From Spirilliplanes yamanashiensis (GTDB lineage: Bacteria; Actinomycetota; Actinomycetes; Mycobacteriales; Micromonosporaceae), in the NCBI RefSeq assembly GCF_016863475.1, contig NZ_BOOY01000001.1:124001-188000 (forward strand): a stretch of DNA of 64,000 nucleotides. The letters run 5' to 3'. Both the position numbers and the translations under genes were made by a program. A model generated the notes under the pieces. It was not told the origin of the DNA. It saw nothing but the letters and a program-made list of their open reading frames with translations, and did not search any database. Positions 1 through 7,833 of the stretch are shown here, in pieces. Position 1 is the first letter of the stretch. Each line of letters begins with the position of its first letter.

Positions 1-52
1 GGCAGCAGCCGGGCGCCGTCGTCCGGGTTCGCCGAACTGCGACACTGGCCCC

Positions 53-466
53 GTGTCCGAGGTCGACGATTTCCTGGCCGACATCCTGCCGCGGCTGCGC
101 GCCGCCGAGATCGCGCTGCACGAGGGCGACGCCGCGCCGCGCGCCGCCCTGTGGTCGCACGCCGACCCGGTGACGCTGTTCGGCGCCGAGGTCAACCGCT
201 CCGGCTGGGCCGAGCTGGGGCCCGCCTTCGCGTGGGTCGCGAGCCGGTTCACCGGGTGCCGGTCGCTGGAGTACGAGATCGTCGCCGCCGGGGCGAGCGG
301 CGACCTCGCCTACCTGGCCACCATCGAACGCATCACCGCCACCGCCCGCGGCGAGCAGGTGTCGTACGCGCTGCGGGCCACGACGGTGTTCCGGCGCGAG
401 GACGGGGTGTGGCGCGCCGTGCACCGCCACGGCGACCCGTTCCGGGAGCCGGCGCCGGACGCGTGA
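53..466 (+). CDS. SnoaL-like / NTF2-fold protein
   Basis: A 137-residue protein with the layout of small NTF2-fold (SnoaL/DUF4440-like) proteins: an N-terminal helical part, then strands ending in the typical 'TTVFRREDGVWRAVHRH' closing segment. Members are either small enzymes or ligand-binding proteins of unknown substrate, so no reaction is assigned. The GTG start has no Shine-Dalgarno sequence but a GACACT hexamer at 41-46 lies 6 nt upstream, compatible with a leaderless transcript. It stands alone; the next gene begins 52 bp downstream. Fold assignment is by pattern recognition only. Confidence 0.75.
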   Translation: MSEVDDFLADILPRLRAAEIALHEGDAAPRAALWSHADPVTLFGAEVNRSGWAELGPAFAWVASRFTGCRSLEYEIVAAGASGDLAYLATIERITATARGEQVSYALRATTVFRREDGVWRAVHRHGDPFREPAPDA

Positions 467-505
467 CCGCGCCGCGCCATCCGGGCGCCGCCGCGTCCCG
501 GGCCG

Positions 506-511
506 TAGGTT
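506..511 (+). promoter_or_regulatory. Candidate -10 hexamer of a leaderless promoter (GH13 gene)
   Basis: TAGGTT lies 7 nt before the GTG at 519 and there is no Shine-Dalgarno sequence. No convincing -35 hexamer is visible. The same geometry recurs upstream of several genes in the window. Confidence 0.4.
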
Positions 512-518
512 GAGGGGC

Positions 519-1847
519 GTGACCCCGACAATCCCGGGCCCCGGCTGGGTCGAGCACGTCATCTGGTGGCACGCGTACCCGCTGGGGTTCGTCGGCGCGG
601 AGCGCGCCGGAGGCGGTCCCGTCCGGCACCGGCTGCCGCAGCTCACCGCGTGGCTGGACCACCTGCTGGCGCTCGGCGCCAACGGGCTGGCGCTCGGGCC
701 GGTGTTCGCGTCCGAGACGCACGGCTACGACACCGTCGACCACTACCGGATCGACCCGCGGCTCGGCGACGACGCCGACATGGACGCGCTGCTGGCCGCG
801 GCGTCCGCCAAGGGGGTGCGGGTGCTGTTCGACGGGGTGTTCAACCATGTCGGGCGCGGGCATCCCGCGTTCCAGGCGGTGCTGGCCGAGGGGCCGGGCG
901 CGGCGACCGCGTCGTGGTTCCGGCTGCGCGAGTGGGGGCCCGGTGGCGAGCCCGACTACGACGACTTCGAGGGCCACCACCATCTCGTCGCCCTCAACCA
1001 CGCCGAGCCCGCCGTCGTCGACCTCGTCGCCGACGTCATGAACCACTGGCTGGACCGCGGCGTCGACGGGTGGCGGCTGGACGCCGCGTACGCGGTGCCG
1101 TCCGGGTTCTGGGCGCAGGTGGCCGACCGGGTGCGGGCGCGGCACCCGGAGGCGTACCTGATGGGTGAGGTCATCCAGGGCGACTACGCCGCACTCGTGG
1201 CGGACGGGCGGCTCGACGCGGTCACCCAGTACGAGCTGTGGAAGGCGGTGTGGAGCAGCCTCAACGACCGCAACTTCCACGAGCTGGCGCACGCGCTGCG
1301 CCGGCACGACGGCTTCCTCGACACGTTCGTGCCGTACACGTTCCTCGGCAACCACGACACCACCCGCATCGCCAGCCGCCTCGACGACCCCGCCCACCTG
1401 GAGCACGCCCTGGTGGTGCTGGCCACCGTCGGCGGCACCCCGTCGGTGTACGCCGGCGACGAGCACGCGTTCCGCGGCGTCAAGCGGGACCGGGAGGGCG
1501 GCGACGACGAGGTGCGGCCGCCGTTCCCGGCGACGCCCGCGGAGCTGTCGGAGCTGGGGCTGCCCACGTTCCACCGGCACCAGGAGCTGTTGGGGCTGCG
1601 GCGGCGGCACCCGTGGCTGCACGCGGCCCGCACCGAACCGCTGGAGGTGACCAACGAGCACCTCAGCTACGCCAGCAGCGCGGGTGGTGAGCGCCTCGTG
1701 GTCGCGCTGTCCACCGGGGACGCGCCGGTACGGCTGACGGCGCCCGGGGTGTCGGAGGTGCTGGCGGGCGACGGCAGCGTCGACCGGCCGGGCGCCGCGG
1801 ACGCCGGGGTGCGGCTCCCGCAGGGCGGCTGGGCCGTCCTGCGCTGA
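519..1847 (+). CDS. GH13 alpha-amylase family glycoside hydrolase
   Basis: A 442-residue (beta/alpha)8-barrel alpha-glucan enzyme. All four GH13 regions are present: 'DGVFNHVG' (region I), 'GWRLDAAY' with nucleophile Asp188, 'MGEVIQGD' with acid/base Glu217, and 'FLGNHDTT' with Asp280. No signal peptide is present, so it should act in the cytoplasm on maltodextrin- or trehalose-like substrates; exact specificity cannot be read from motifs. The GTG at 519 is preferred over the TTG at 510 because the TAGGTT hexamer would overlap the latter. It converges on the MFS gene with only 7 bp between stops. Confidence 0.88.
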   Translation: MTPTIPGPGWVEHVIWWHAYPLGFVGAERAGGGPVRHRLPQLTAWLDHLLALGANGLALGPVFASETHGYDTVDHYRIDPRLGDDADMDALLAAASAKGVRVLFDGVFNHVGRGHPAFQAVLAEGPGAATASWFRLREWGPGGEPDYDDFEGHHHLVALNHAEPAVVDLVADVMNHWLDRGVDGWRLDAAYAVPSGFWAQVADRVRARHPEAYLMGEVIQGDYAALVADGRLDAVTQYELWKAVWSSLNDRNFHELAHALRRHDGFLDTFVPYTFLGNHDTTRIASRLDDPAHLEHALVVLATVGGTPSVYAGDEHAFRGVKRDREGGDDEVRPPFPATPAELSELGLPTFHRHQELLGLRRRHPWLHAARTEPLEVTNEHLSYASSAGGERLVVALSTGDAPVRLTAPGVSEVLAGDGSVDRPGAADAGVRLPQGGWAVLR

Positions 1848-1854
1848 GCTGCGG

Positions 1855-3036
1855 TCAGGCGGCCGGCGCCGGGGCCGGTGCGGCGGCCTCGCGCGGGCGC
1901 AGCAGGCCCGCGCCCGCCGTCATCACCGCGACCAGGCCCAGGACCACCGCGAACGACACCGTCAGCGACGACACGTGGGCGATGCCGCCGATGACGCCCG
2001 GGGCGATCAGCCCGCTGCCGTACGCGACCCCGGCGACGCCGGCGATGCTGCGGCCCGGGTGGTCGCCGATGCGGGCGGCCGCGGCGAACACCAGCGGGAC
2101 GACCACCGCGATGCCGACGCCGAGCAGGGCGAACCCGGCGATGACGAGCGCCACCTGCGACGACAGCACCACCGTGGCGGCGCCGGCCGTGGCGCACACG
2201 CCGGCCACCCGGACCGTGGCGACCGGGCCGAAGCGGTGCACGACGCGGTCGCCGAGGAAGCGGGCCACCGCCATGCTGACCGAGAACACGGCGACGGTGG
2301 CGGCGGCGGTGCTGTCGGCGCTGCCGAGGATGTCGCGGACGTACACGGCGGACCAGTCGAGGGCGGCGCCCTCGGCGAACACGGCGCACAGCCCGACCAG
2401 GCCGATGGCGAGGACGGCGCGGGTGGGCAGCGCGAACGCGGGCGGGGCGGCCAGGTCCGGCTCGGGGCGGTGCGGGATGAGCGCGGCGCAGGCGGCCAGC
2501 ACGACCACGATCAGCACGGCGGTGGTGGCGGCGAAGTGGACGCGGGCGTCGACGTCGTGCCGGGCGGCGAACACAGCGACGGCCGAGCCGGCCAGGCCGC
2601 CGACGCTCCAGAAGCCGTGGAAGCCGGACATCACCGACCGGCCGTAGCGCTCCTCGACGACGACGGCGTGCGCGTTCATCGCCACGTCGGCGACACCGGC
2701 GGTCGCGCCGTACACGACCAGGACCGCGCACAGGCCGAGCAGCGACGTGGGCAGCGACGGCAGGATCAGCGCCGCGCACCACAGCAGCATGAGGACGCGG
2801 GTGAGGCTGCGCAGGTCGAAGCGGTGCACGAGCCGGCCGGACAGCGGCATCGCGAGGATGGCGCCGAGGCCCGGCATGAGCAGGGCGACGCCGAGGCCGC
2901 CCGCGCCGACGTCCACGTGGTCGGCGACCCACGGGATGCGGGCGGCGAAGGTGCCGGTGACCACGCCGTGCGCGGCGAAGATCACGGAGGTGGCGGCGCG
3001 GGCGCGGCGCGGGGTCGGCGTGTCGGAAACAACCAC
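1855..3036 (-). CDS. MFS transporter
   Basis: A 393-residue integral membrane protein with about 12 hydrophobic helices, fitting the major facilitator superfamily. The N-terminal half has the usual loop 2-3 region after 'PLSGRLVHRFDLR', and the C-terminal half repeats the pattern around 'FLGDRVVHRFG', consistent with the internal 6+6 duplication. Substrate is unknown. It is divergent from a TetR gene 45 bp away, the classic arrangement for a repressor controlling its own exporter. GTG 3036 is chosen because TAGCGT sits 7 nt upstream and a TTACCA hexamer 17 bp further, giving a leaderless promoter; the open frame continues far upstream but without protein-like sequence. Confidence 0.88.
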   Translation of the reverse strand: MVVSDTPTPRRARAATSVIFAAHGVVTGTFAARIPWVADHVDVGAGGLGVALLMPGLGAILAMPLSGRLVHRFDLRSLTRVLMLLWCAALILPSLPTSLLGLCAVLVVYGATAGVADVAMNAHAVVVEERYGRSVMSGFHGFWSVGGLAGSAVAVFAARHDVDARVHFAATTAVLIVVVLAACAALIPHRPEPDLAAPPAFALPTRAVLAIGLVGLCAVFAEGAALDWSAVYVRDILGSADSTAAATVAVFSVSMAVARFLGDRVVHRFGPVATVRVAGVCATAGAATVVLSSQVALVIAGFALLGVGIAVVVPLVFAAAARIGDHPGRSIAGVAGVAYGSGLIAPGVIGGIAHVSSLTVSFAVVLGLVAVMTAGAGLLRPREAAAPAPAPAA

Positions 3037-3043
3037 GGCCGCC

Positions 3044-3072
3044 ACGCTAGCCGAATCCCGACCGCATGGTAA
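3044..3072 (-). promoter_or_regulatory. Candidate promoter of the MFS gene
   Basis: On the minus strand TTACCA (3072-3067) and TAGCGT (3049-3044) are separated by 17 bp, with the GTG start 7 nt beyond. It overlaps the region just upstream of the divergent TetR start, so a repressor bound here could control both genes. Confidence 0.45.
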
Positions 3073-3081
3073 GTATTCGTC

Positions 3082-3660
3082 ATGGGGTATGCGAAGGGCC
3101 GGGAGACCCGGCGGCTCGTCATCGACCAGGCGGTCGCCCTGTTCGGCGAGGCCGGCTACCGCGGCGCGTCGCTGCGCGAGATCGCCGCCCGGTGCGGCCT
3201 GTCGCACCCCGGCCTGCTGCACCACTTCCCGACGAAGGAGTCGCTGCTGCTCGCGGTGCTGGAACACCGCGACGAGGCCGACCGCCGCCGGCTCGCCGAG
3301 GGCGCGCCGGCCGGAGCCGCCGCCCTGCACCGCCTCGCCGACCTGGCCGACGTCAACGCCGGCCGGCGCGGCATCGTCGAACTGTTCACCGTGCTGTCCG
3401 CCGAGGCCACGGCCGCCGACCACCCGGCGCACGCCTACTTCGCCGACCGCTACCGGCGCACCGTCGCCGCCATCGCGGACGCGTACGAGGCGGCCCGCGC
3501 CGCCGGCGAGCTGAACCCCGGCGTCGACCCGGCCGCCGCGGCCCGGCACCTGGTGGCCCTCATGGACGGACTCCAGCTGCAGTGGCTGCTCGGCGACGAC
3601 GACCTCGACATGGGCGCGCAGCTCCGCGACCACCTGCGCACGCAGCTTCGGCGACAATGA
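3082..3660 (+). CDS. TetR family transcriptional regulator
   Basis: A 192-residue one-component repressor. Residues about 8-55 form the TetR DNA-binding domain, with the recognition helix in 'ASLREIAARCGLSHPGLLHHF' followed by the usual 'TKESLL'. The helical C-terminal part is the ligand pocket and dimer interface and gives no ligand clue. Divergence from the MFS gene suggests it represses that transporter. The ATG at 3082 has no Shine-Dalgarno sequence; a TAAGTA hexamer lies 6 nt upstream. The next small gene starts 4 bp after its stop and is probably co-transcribed. Confidence 0.88.
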   Translation: MGYAKGRETRRLVIDQAVALFGEAGYRGASLREIAARCGLSHPGLLHHFPTKESLLLAVLEHRDEADRRRLAEGAPAGAAALHRLADLADVNAGRRGIVELFTVLSAEATAADHPAHAYFADRYRRTVAAIADAYEAARAAGELNPGVDPAAAARHLVALMDGLQLQWLLGDDDLDMGAQLRDHLRTQLRRQ

Positions 3661-3664
3661 TCGG

Positions 3665-3985
3665 ATGACCGACGAGCGCCGGGCCCGGCTCTGGGCGAAG
3701 AACAACCTGTACGTCGACGCCGTGCTGCGGCCCGACGGCTCGCTCGTCTTCCGGGGCCAGGACCTGACGTCGCCGAACATGTGGGGCACCGGCGAGTACG
3801 AGTACGCCCTCACCGTCGCGCCGGCCGACGTGCCGCGGGTGGTCGCCGCGCTGGGCGGGTCCGCCGCCGACGACGTGCTGGCGCTGGTCGAGGCCAACGG
3901 CGAGCGGATCGTGACGACGGGGGAGCAGCGGTGGCTGCGCGGCGCGGGCGTCGACCCGCAGTTCTGGTCCCGCGTCGGCGACTAG
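3665..3985 (+). CDS. Small conserved hypothetical protein
   Basis: A soluble 106-residue protein of unknown function, beginning 'MTDERRARLWAKNNLYVDAV' and rich in Trp and acidic residues, without signal peptide or membrane segment. The start is 4 bp after the TetR stop, so it likely shares that transcript. Two strong hairpins follow its stop codon. I recognise no catalytic motif. Confidence 0.7.
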   Translation: MTDERRARLWAKNNLYVDAVLRPDGSLVFRGQDLTSPNMWGTGEYEYALTVAPADVPRVVAALGGSAADDVLALVEANGERIVTTGEQRWLRGAGVDPQFWSRVGD

Positions 3986-4001
3986 CCGCTCCCGCCGCGG
4001 G

Positions 4002-4033
4002 GCGGGTGGGCGGTGCACGCACCGCCCACCCGC
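4002..4033. terminator. Bidirectional hairpin terminator
   Basis: Perfect 14-bp arms (4002-4015 and 4020-4033) with a 4-nt loop lie between the convergent gene ends at 3985 and 4102. There is no T tract, as is usual for high-GC actinobacteria. Confidence 0.75.
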
Positions 4034-4054
4034 GCCACCGGTGCCGCGATCCCC

Positions 4055-4087
4055 GGCCCGGGCGCCTCGCCCCGAGGCGGCCGGGCC
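4055..4087. terminator. Second hairpin terminator in the convergent gap
   Basis: Arms of 15 bp with one mismatch (4055-4069 and 4073-4087) enclose a 3-nt loop just after the sugar kinase stop. With the hairpin at 4002-4033 it gives each converging transcript its own terminator. Confidence 0.65.
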
Positions 4088-4101
4088 CCGCGGCGCCGGG
4101 T

Positions 4102-5091
4102 TCAGGCCGCCGCCGGGACGATCGACCCGGTGAGGGTCGCCCGTAGCGTCGGCTCGGCCGCCGACCACCCCAGATGGTCGAGCGTCAACAGGGCCGCGCC
4201 CACCACCGGGTCCGCGTCGAGGACGGTGACGGTGGCGCGGGGGGCCGCCACGGCGAGGCGGGTGAGCAGCGGGTCGTGCAGGGCCGGCTGGCGGGAGCGC
4301 AGGACGCCGCCGCCGAGGACGACCGCGTGCGGGGCGGCCAGCAGGCCGAGGCGGGTGGCGGCCACCCGGTGCAGGGCGAGGATCTCCTCCACCTGCCGCT
4401 CGACGACGGTGGCGGCGACCGCGTCGCCCGCGGCGGCGGCCGCGAACAGCAGCGGCACCAGGTCGAGCAGCGCCGCCCGGTCGATCGTGCCGAGGTGGAC
4501 GGCGGCGGACACGTCGTCCATCGTGGGCAGGCCGAAGTGCGCCGCCACCGCGGTGGCCAGCAGGGACGCCGGGCCGCGGCCGTCGGCGGCGCGGGCGGCG
4601 TGCCACAGGGTCTCGTCGGCCAGGCCCATGCCGCCGCCCCAGTCGCCGGAGATGGCGCCGAGCGCGGGGAAGCGGGCGGTGCGGCCGTCGGCGGCGCGGC
4701 CCACGCAGTTGATGCCGGCGCCGCAGATGACGGCGACGGCGTCGCGGTCGGCGGTGCCGGCGCGCAGCAGCGCGAACACGTCGTTGTCGGCGACGTGCGA
4801 GCGAGCCCACCCGGCGGACGCCACGGCGGCGTCCAGCCGGGTGAGCTCGATCGGCAGGTCGATGCCGGCCAGGTACACCCCGACCGCGTCGACCTCCCCC
4901 GTCACCCCCGCGAGCGTGCGCACCTCCGCGATGAGGGACGACAGCACCTCCATCGTGCCGGTCAGCCCGATGTTGTCCGGCGACGAGCCGGGCCCGCGGG
5001 CGAATCCCAGCACCGTGCCGTCGCGCGTGCCGAGGACCACGTCGGTCTTGGAGTTGCCGCCGTCGACCGCCAGGAACAGGCCGCCGCTCAT
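4102..5091 (-). CDS. BadF/BadG-family sugar kinase (N-acetylglucosamine/glucosamine kinase-like)
   Basis: A 329-residue ASKHA-fold kinase. The phosphate-1 loop is 'AVDGGNSKTDVVLG' near residue 7; later come 'ICGAGINC' and the glycine-rich 'GDWGGGMGLAD', typical of N-acetylglucosamine kinases of the BadF/BadG group. The ATG at 5091 overlaps the GH4 stop by 4 bp, implying translational coupling as the third gene of the ROK-GH4-kinase operon. Beside a chitosanase, the likely substrate is glucosamine or GlcNAc released from chitosan oligomers; that is inferred from context. Confidence 0.85.
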   Translation of the reverse strand: MSGGLFLAVDGGNSKTDVVLGTRDGTVLGFARGPGSSPDNIGLTGTMEVLSSLIAEVRTLAGVTGEVDAVGVYLAGIDLPIELTRLDAAVASAGWARSHVADNDVFALLRAGTADRDAVAVICGAGINCVGRAADGRTARFPALGAISGDWGGGMGLADETLWHAARAADGRGPASLLATAVAAHFGLPTMDDVSAAVHLGTIDRAALLDLVPLLFAAAAAGDAVAATVVERQVEEILALHRVAATRLGLLAAPHAVVLGGGVLRSRQPALHDPLLTRLAVAAPRATVTVLDADPVVGAALLTLDHLGWSAAEPTLRATLTGSIVPAAA

Positions 5092-6350
5092 CGGGCCCAC
5101 GCCAGGTGGTCGGTGTTCGCGGCGAGCAGCTTGTCGGTCAGCGCGTCCGCGTACTCGTGCTGGCCGACCAGCGGGTGGGCGAGCAGCGCGCGGTAGACGC
5201 GGTCGCGGCCGCCGCGCACGGCGGCGTCGACGGCGAGTTCCTCGTACCCGGAGACGTGGGCGATGAGGCCGGCCTGGTCGGGCGCGACGGGGGCGACCGG
5301 CAGCGCGGCCGGGCCGCCGGGCCCGACGGTCGCGGACAGCTCGACCACCGCGGAGTCCGGCAGGAACGGCAGGGCGCCGTCGTTGCGCACGTTCACCGAG
5401 TGCACGCCGGTGTCGTGGCCGTGCAGGGCCGCGATCAGCCCGACCGCGGCCTCGGAGTAGAACGCGCCGCCGCGCTCGCCGAGCAGCGCCGGCTTCGCGA
5501 CCAGCGCCGGGTCGCGGTACATCTCCAGCAGCGTCGCCTCGATCTCCGCGACCTTCTGGCCGCGGGTGGGCGCGGTCCGCTCCTCCCGCACGACCTCGTC
5601 GTGGGCGTAGAAATACCGCAAATAGTACGACGGCACGGTGCCGGACAACCGCAGGATCTCGGCGGGCGCCTGCACCAGGCCGGCCAGCTCCTCCAGGTGC
5701 GCCGACAGCAGCTCGGGCAGCCGGTCCACCCCGTCCACCAGGGCGGCCCGCTCCCACGTCAGGTGGTTGAGGCCGACGTGGTCGAGCACCACGGCCTCGG
5801 GCGCGACGCCGAGCAGGGCGGCGAACCGGCGCTGGAAGCCGATGGCCACGTTGCACAGCCCGACGGCCCGGTGGCCGGAGTCGAGCAGCGCCCGGGTGAC
5901 GATGCCGACCGGGTTGGTGAAGTCGACGATCCACGCGCCGGGCTTCGCGCGCGCCCGCACCCGCTCCGCCACGTCGAGGACGACCGGCACGGTGCGCAGC
6001 GCCTTGGCCAGCCCGCCCGCCCCGGTGGTCTCCTGGCCGACGCAGCCGCAGTCGAGGGGGAACGTCTCGTCGCTGATCCGGGCGGTCTGGCCGCCGACGC
6101 GCAGCTGGATCAGCACCGCGTCGGCGTCGGTGACCCCGGCGTCCAGGTCGGACGTCCAGGTCACCCGGCCGGGGTGGCCGTACGCGCCGAAGATGCGCCG
6201 GGCGAACGCGCCCACGATCTCCAGCCGGTCCGCGGCCGGGTCGATCAGCACGAGCTCGTCGACGGACAGCCCGGCGCCGGCGAGGCGGGCGAACCCGTCG
6301 ACCAGTTCCGGGGTGTACGTCGACCCACCGCCGACGACGGCGATTCTCAT
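5088..6350 (-). CDS. GH4 glycosidase (6-phospho-beta-glucosidase-like)
   Basis: A 420-residue NAD+- and divalent-metal-dependent GH4 enzyme, which cleaves by transient oxidation at C3. Visible family features are the N-terminal dinucleotide loop 'VVGGGSTYTPELV', 'DFTNPVGI', the Cys in 'LCNVAIG' and 'GLNHL' around the metal site. Length is normal. It lies 34 bp after the ROK gene and overlaps the kinase start by 4 bp. Cytoplasmic; in this cluster it probably trims imported chitosan disaccharides or their phosphorylated forms. The alpha/beta and phospho/non-phospho preference cannot be decided from sequence by eye. Confidence 0.9.
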   Translation of the reverse strand: MRIAVVGGGSTYTPELVDGFARLAGAGLSVDELVLIDPAADRLEIVGAFARRIFGAYGHPGRVTWTSDLDAGVTDADAVLIQLRVGGQTARISDETFPLDCGCVGQETTGAGGLAKALRTVPVVLDVAERVRARAKPGAWIVDFTNPVGIVTRALLDSGHRAVGLCNVAIGFQRRFAALLGVAPEAVVLDHVGLNHLTWERAALVDGVDRLPELLSAHLEELAGLVQAPAEILRLSGTVPSYYLRYFYAHDEVVREERTAPTRGQKVAEIEATLLEMYRDPALVAKPALLGERGGAFYSEAAVGLIAALHGHDTGVHSVNVRNDGALPFLPDSAVVELSATVGPGGPAALPVAPVAPDQAGLIAHVSGYEELAVDAAVRGGRDRVYRALLAHPLVGQHEYADALTDKLLAANTDHLAWAR

Positions 6351-6384
6351 CGGTTGGTCCTCTCGGGGAAGGGCGTGCGGGACG

Positions 6385-7572
6385 TCAGTCGGCGGAGTCG
6401 CGGATCGTGGCGATGAGCTGCCCGCGCAGGGCGGCGAGCCCGGCGTCGAACGCGCCGAGCAGCGCCGCGTCGTCGTCGATGGCGGTGACGGCGAGGCGGT
6501 GGTCCTGGGGCGACCAGCGGGCCAGGGCGGCCGCGACGGCGTCGCGCAGCCGGTCGCCCCCGGCGTGCGCGACCTCGCCGGCCAGCACGATCAGCGCCGG
6601 GTCGAGCACGGCGACGACGCTGGCCAGGCCCACCGAGACGCGGTCGCCGAGGGTGGCCCAGAACTCGGCGGCGTCGGCCGGGGCCGCGACGGCGGCGGCG
6701 ACGGCGGCGGCGGCGGTGCGGCCCTCGAACCCGTGCTCGCGGGCCAGCGCCAGCACGGCCGGGCCGCCCGCGAGGTCCTGGAGCTCGACCTTGCCCTGCG
6801 GCGAGCCGGGCGCGTACAGGGGCAGGTAGCCGATCTCGCCGGCCCCGCCGCGGGCGCCGCGCAGCAGGGCGCCGCCCATGTCGATGGCCAGGCCGAGGCC
6901 CTCGTCGCCGAGCCAGACGAGGGCGAACCCGTCGGCGTCGGCGGCGATGCCGCGGGTGCGTTCGGCGACGGCGGCGAGGTTGACGTCGTTGTCGACACCG
7001 ACGGTGGTGCCGAGCCGGTCGGCGATGCCGGCGACGAGGCCGGGCCGGTTCCAGCCGGGCACCTCGACGTGGTGGACGACGCCGGTGCGCGGGTCGTACG
7101 CGCCGGGGACGGCGAGCTGCACGTGCCGGGGCCGCCCGGCGCGCAGCCCGGCCTCGGCGTGCAGCCGGTCGACGAGGGCGGCGACGGCGACGGCGGGGTC
7201 GGTGCGCACGAAGTCGGCGGGCTCCTCGGCGCGGGCCCGGACGGCGCCGGTGAGGTCGCCGACGGCCCCGGCGAGGGTGGGCACGGCGCGGGTGCCGGTG
7301 TCGCGGACGGACACCGCAAACACGTGGCCGCCGTCGGGGTGGGCGGCGTAGATCTCGGCGCTGGGCCCGGGCCGCCCGCGGTCGTGGCCGACGACGGTGA
7401 CCAGGCCCGCCTCGGTGAGCCGGCGCAGCACCTCGGAGATGGTCGGGGTGGACAGCGCGGTGAGGGCGCGCAGGTCGGCCCGGGTCAGGTTGCCGGTCTC
7501 CAGCAGGTGGCCGAGCGCGGCGGCCTCGTTGAGGGCGCGCAGCAGCTTGGCGGAGCCTGCGGAACGGGACAC
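6385..7572 (-). CDS. ROK family transcriptional regulator (CsnR-like)
   Basis: A 395-residue regulator with an N-terminal winged helix-turn-helix (about residues 8-70, 'LTRADLRALTALSTPTISEV') and a sugar-kinase-like ROK domain. It contains no cysteine, so the zinc-binding CGxxGC loop of enzymatic ROK kinases is absent, fitting a regulator. GTG 7572 is preceded by a GGAGG Shine-Dalgarno. First gene of the operon with GH4 and sugar kinase and divergent from a GH46 chitosanase: the arrangement recalls the CsnR chitosan regulon of Streptomyces, where a ROK protein represses the chitosanase. The functional link is inference from that family. Confidence 0.87.
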   Translation of the reverse strand: MSRSAGSAKLLRALNEAAALGHLLETGNLTRADLRALTALSTPTISEVLRRLTEAGLVTVVGHDRGRPGPSAEIYAAHPDGGHVFAVSVRDTGTRAVPTLAGAVGDLTGAVRARAEEPADFVRTDPAVAVAALVDRLHAEAGLRAGRPRHVQLAVPGAYDPRTGVVHHVEVPGWNRPGLVAGIADRLGTTVGVDNDVNLAAVAERTRGIAADADGFALVWLGDEGLGLAIDMGGALLRGARGGAGEIGYLPLYAPGSPQGKVELQDLAGGPAVLALAREHGFEGRTAAAAVAAAVAAPADAAEFWATLGDRVSVGLASVVAVLDPALIVLAGEVAHAGGDRLRDAVAAALARWSPQDHRLAVTAIDDDAALLGAFDAGLAALRGQLIATIRDSAD

Positions 7573-7585
7573 CCGGCCTCCGATT

Positions 7586-7597
7586 GATAGGCAAACT
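7586..7597. promoter_or_regulatory. Candidate ROK operator copy 1
   Basis: GATAGGCAAACT lies 14 bp upstream of the ROK start and is followed by AACTAAC repeats. GATAGGCA recurs at 7701-7708 in front of the chitosanase, again followed by AACT. Shared half-sites in a divergent ROK/chitosanase intergenic region suggest operator function. Confidence 0.4.
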
Positions 7598-7700
7598 AAC
7601 TAACAATTGCGGTGACGGTAGGGCTCGCCGCGGGCCGGTGTCAAGGGAGCGACCAGGCGTTTCGGGCACCCGTGGGGCGCTCGACCGGGGGGACAAATCG

Positions 7701-7714
7701 GATAGGCAGCAACT
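7701..7714. promoter_or_regulatory. Candidate ROK operator copy 2
   Basis: GATAGGCAGCAACT carries the same GATAGGCA core as 7586-7593, with a 2-nt insertion before AACT. It sits 21 bp upstream of the candidate -35 of the chitosanase gene. Confidence 0.4.
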
Positions 7715-7725
7715 TTAAGAATGAT

Positions 7726-7763
7726 TCAAGAAGCTTGATCGCCCCGGTTCCGGAACCTAGCGT
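7726..7763 (+). promoter_or_regulatory. Chitosanase promoter with overlapping inverted repeat
   Basis: TTGATC (7735-7740) and TAGCGT (7758-7763) are 17 bp apart, giving a plausible -35/-10 pair. The -35 is embedded in the inverted repeat TCAAG-AAG-CTTGA (7726-7738), a possible second control site. The leader to the ATG is about 65 nt. Confidence 0.5.
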
Positions 7764-7833
7764 CTGCCCGTCACCGTCCCCGTGACCACACCTCGCCCCT
7801 CCCCCCATCCCTCCTCCCCACCGAGGAACCGCC

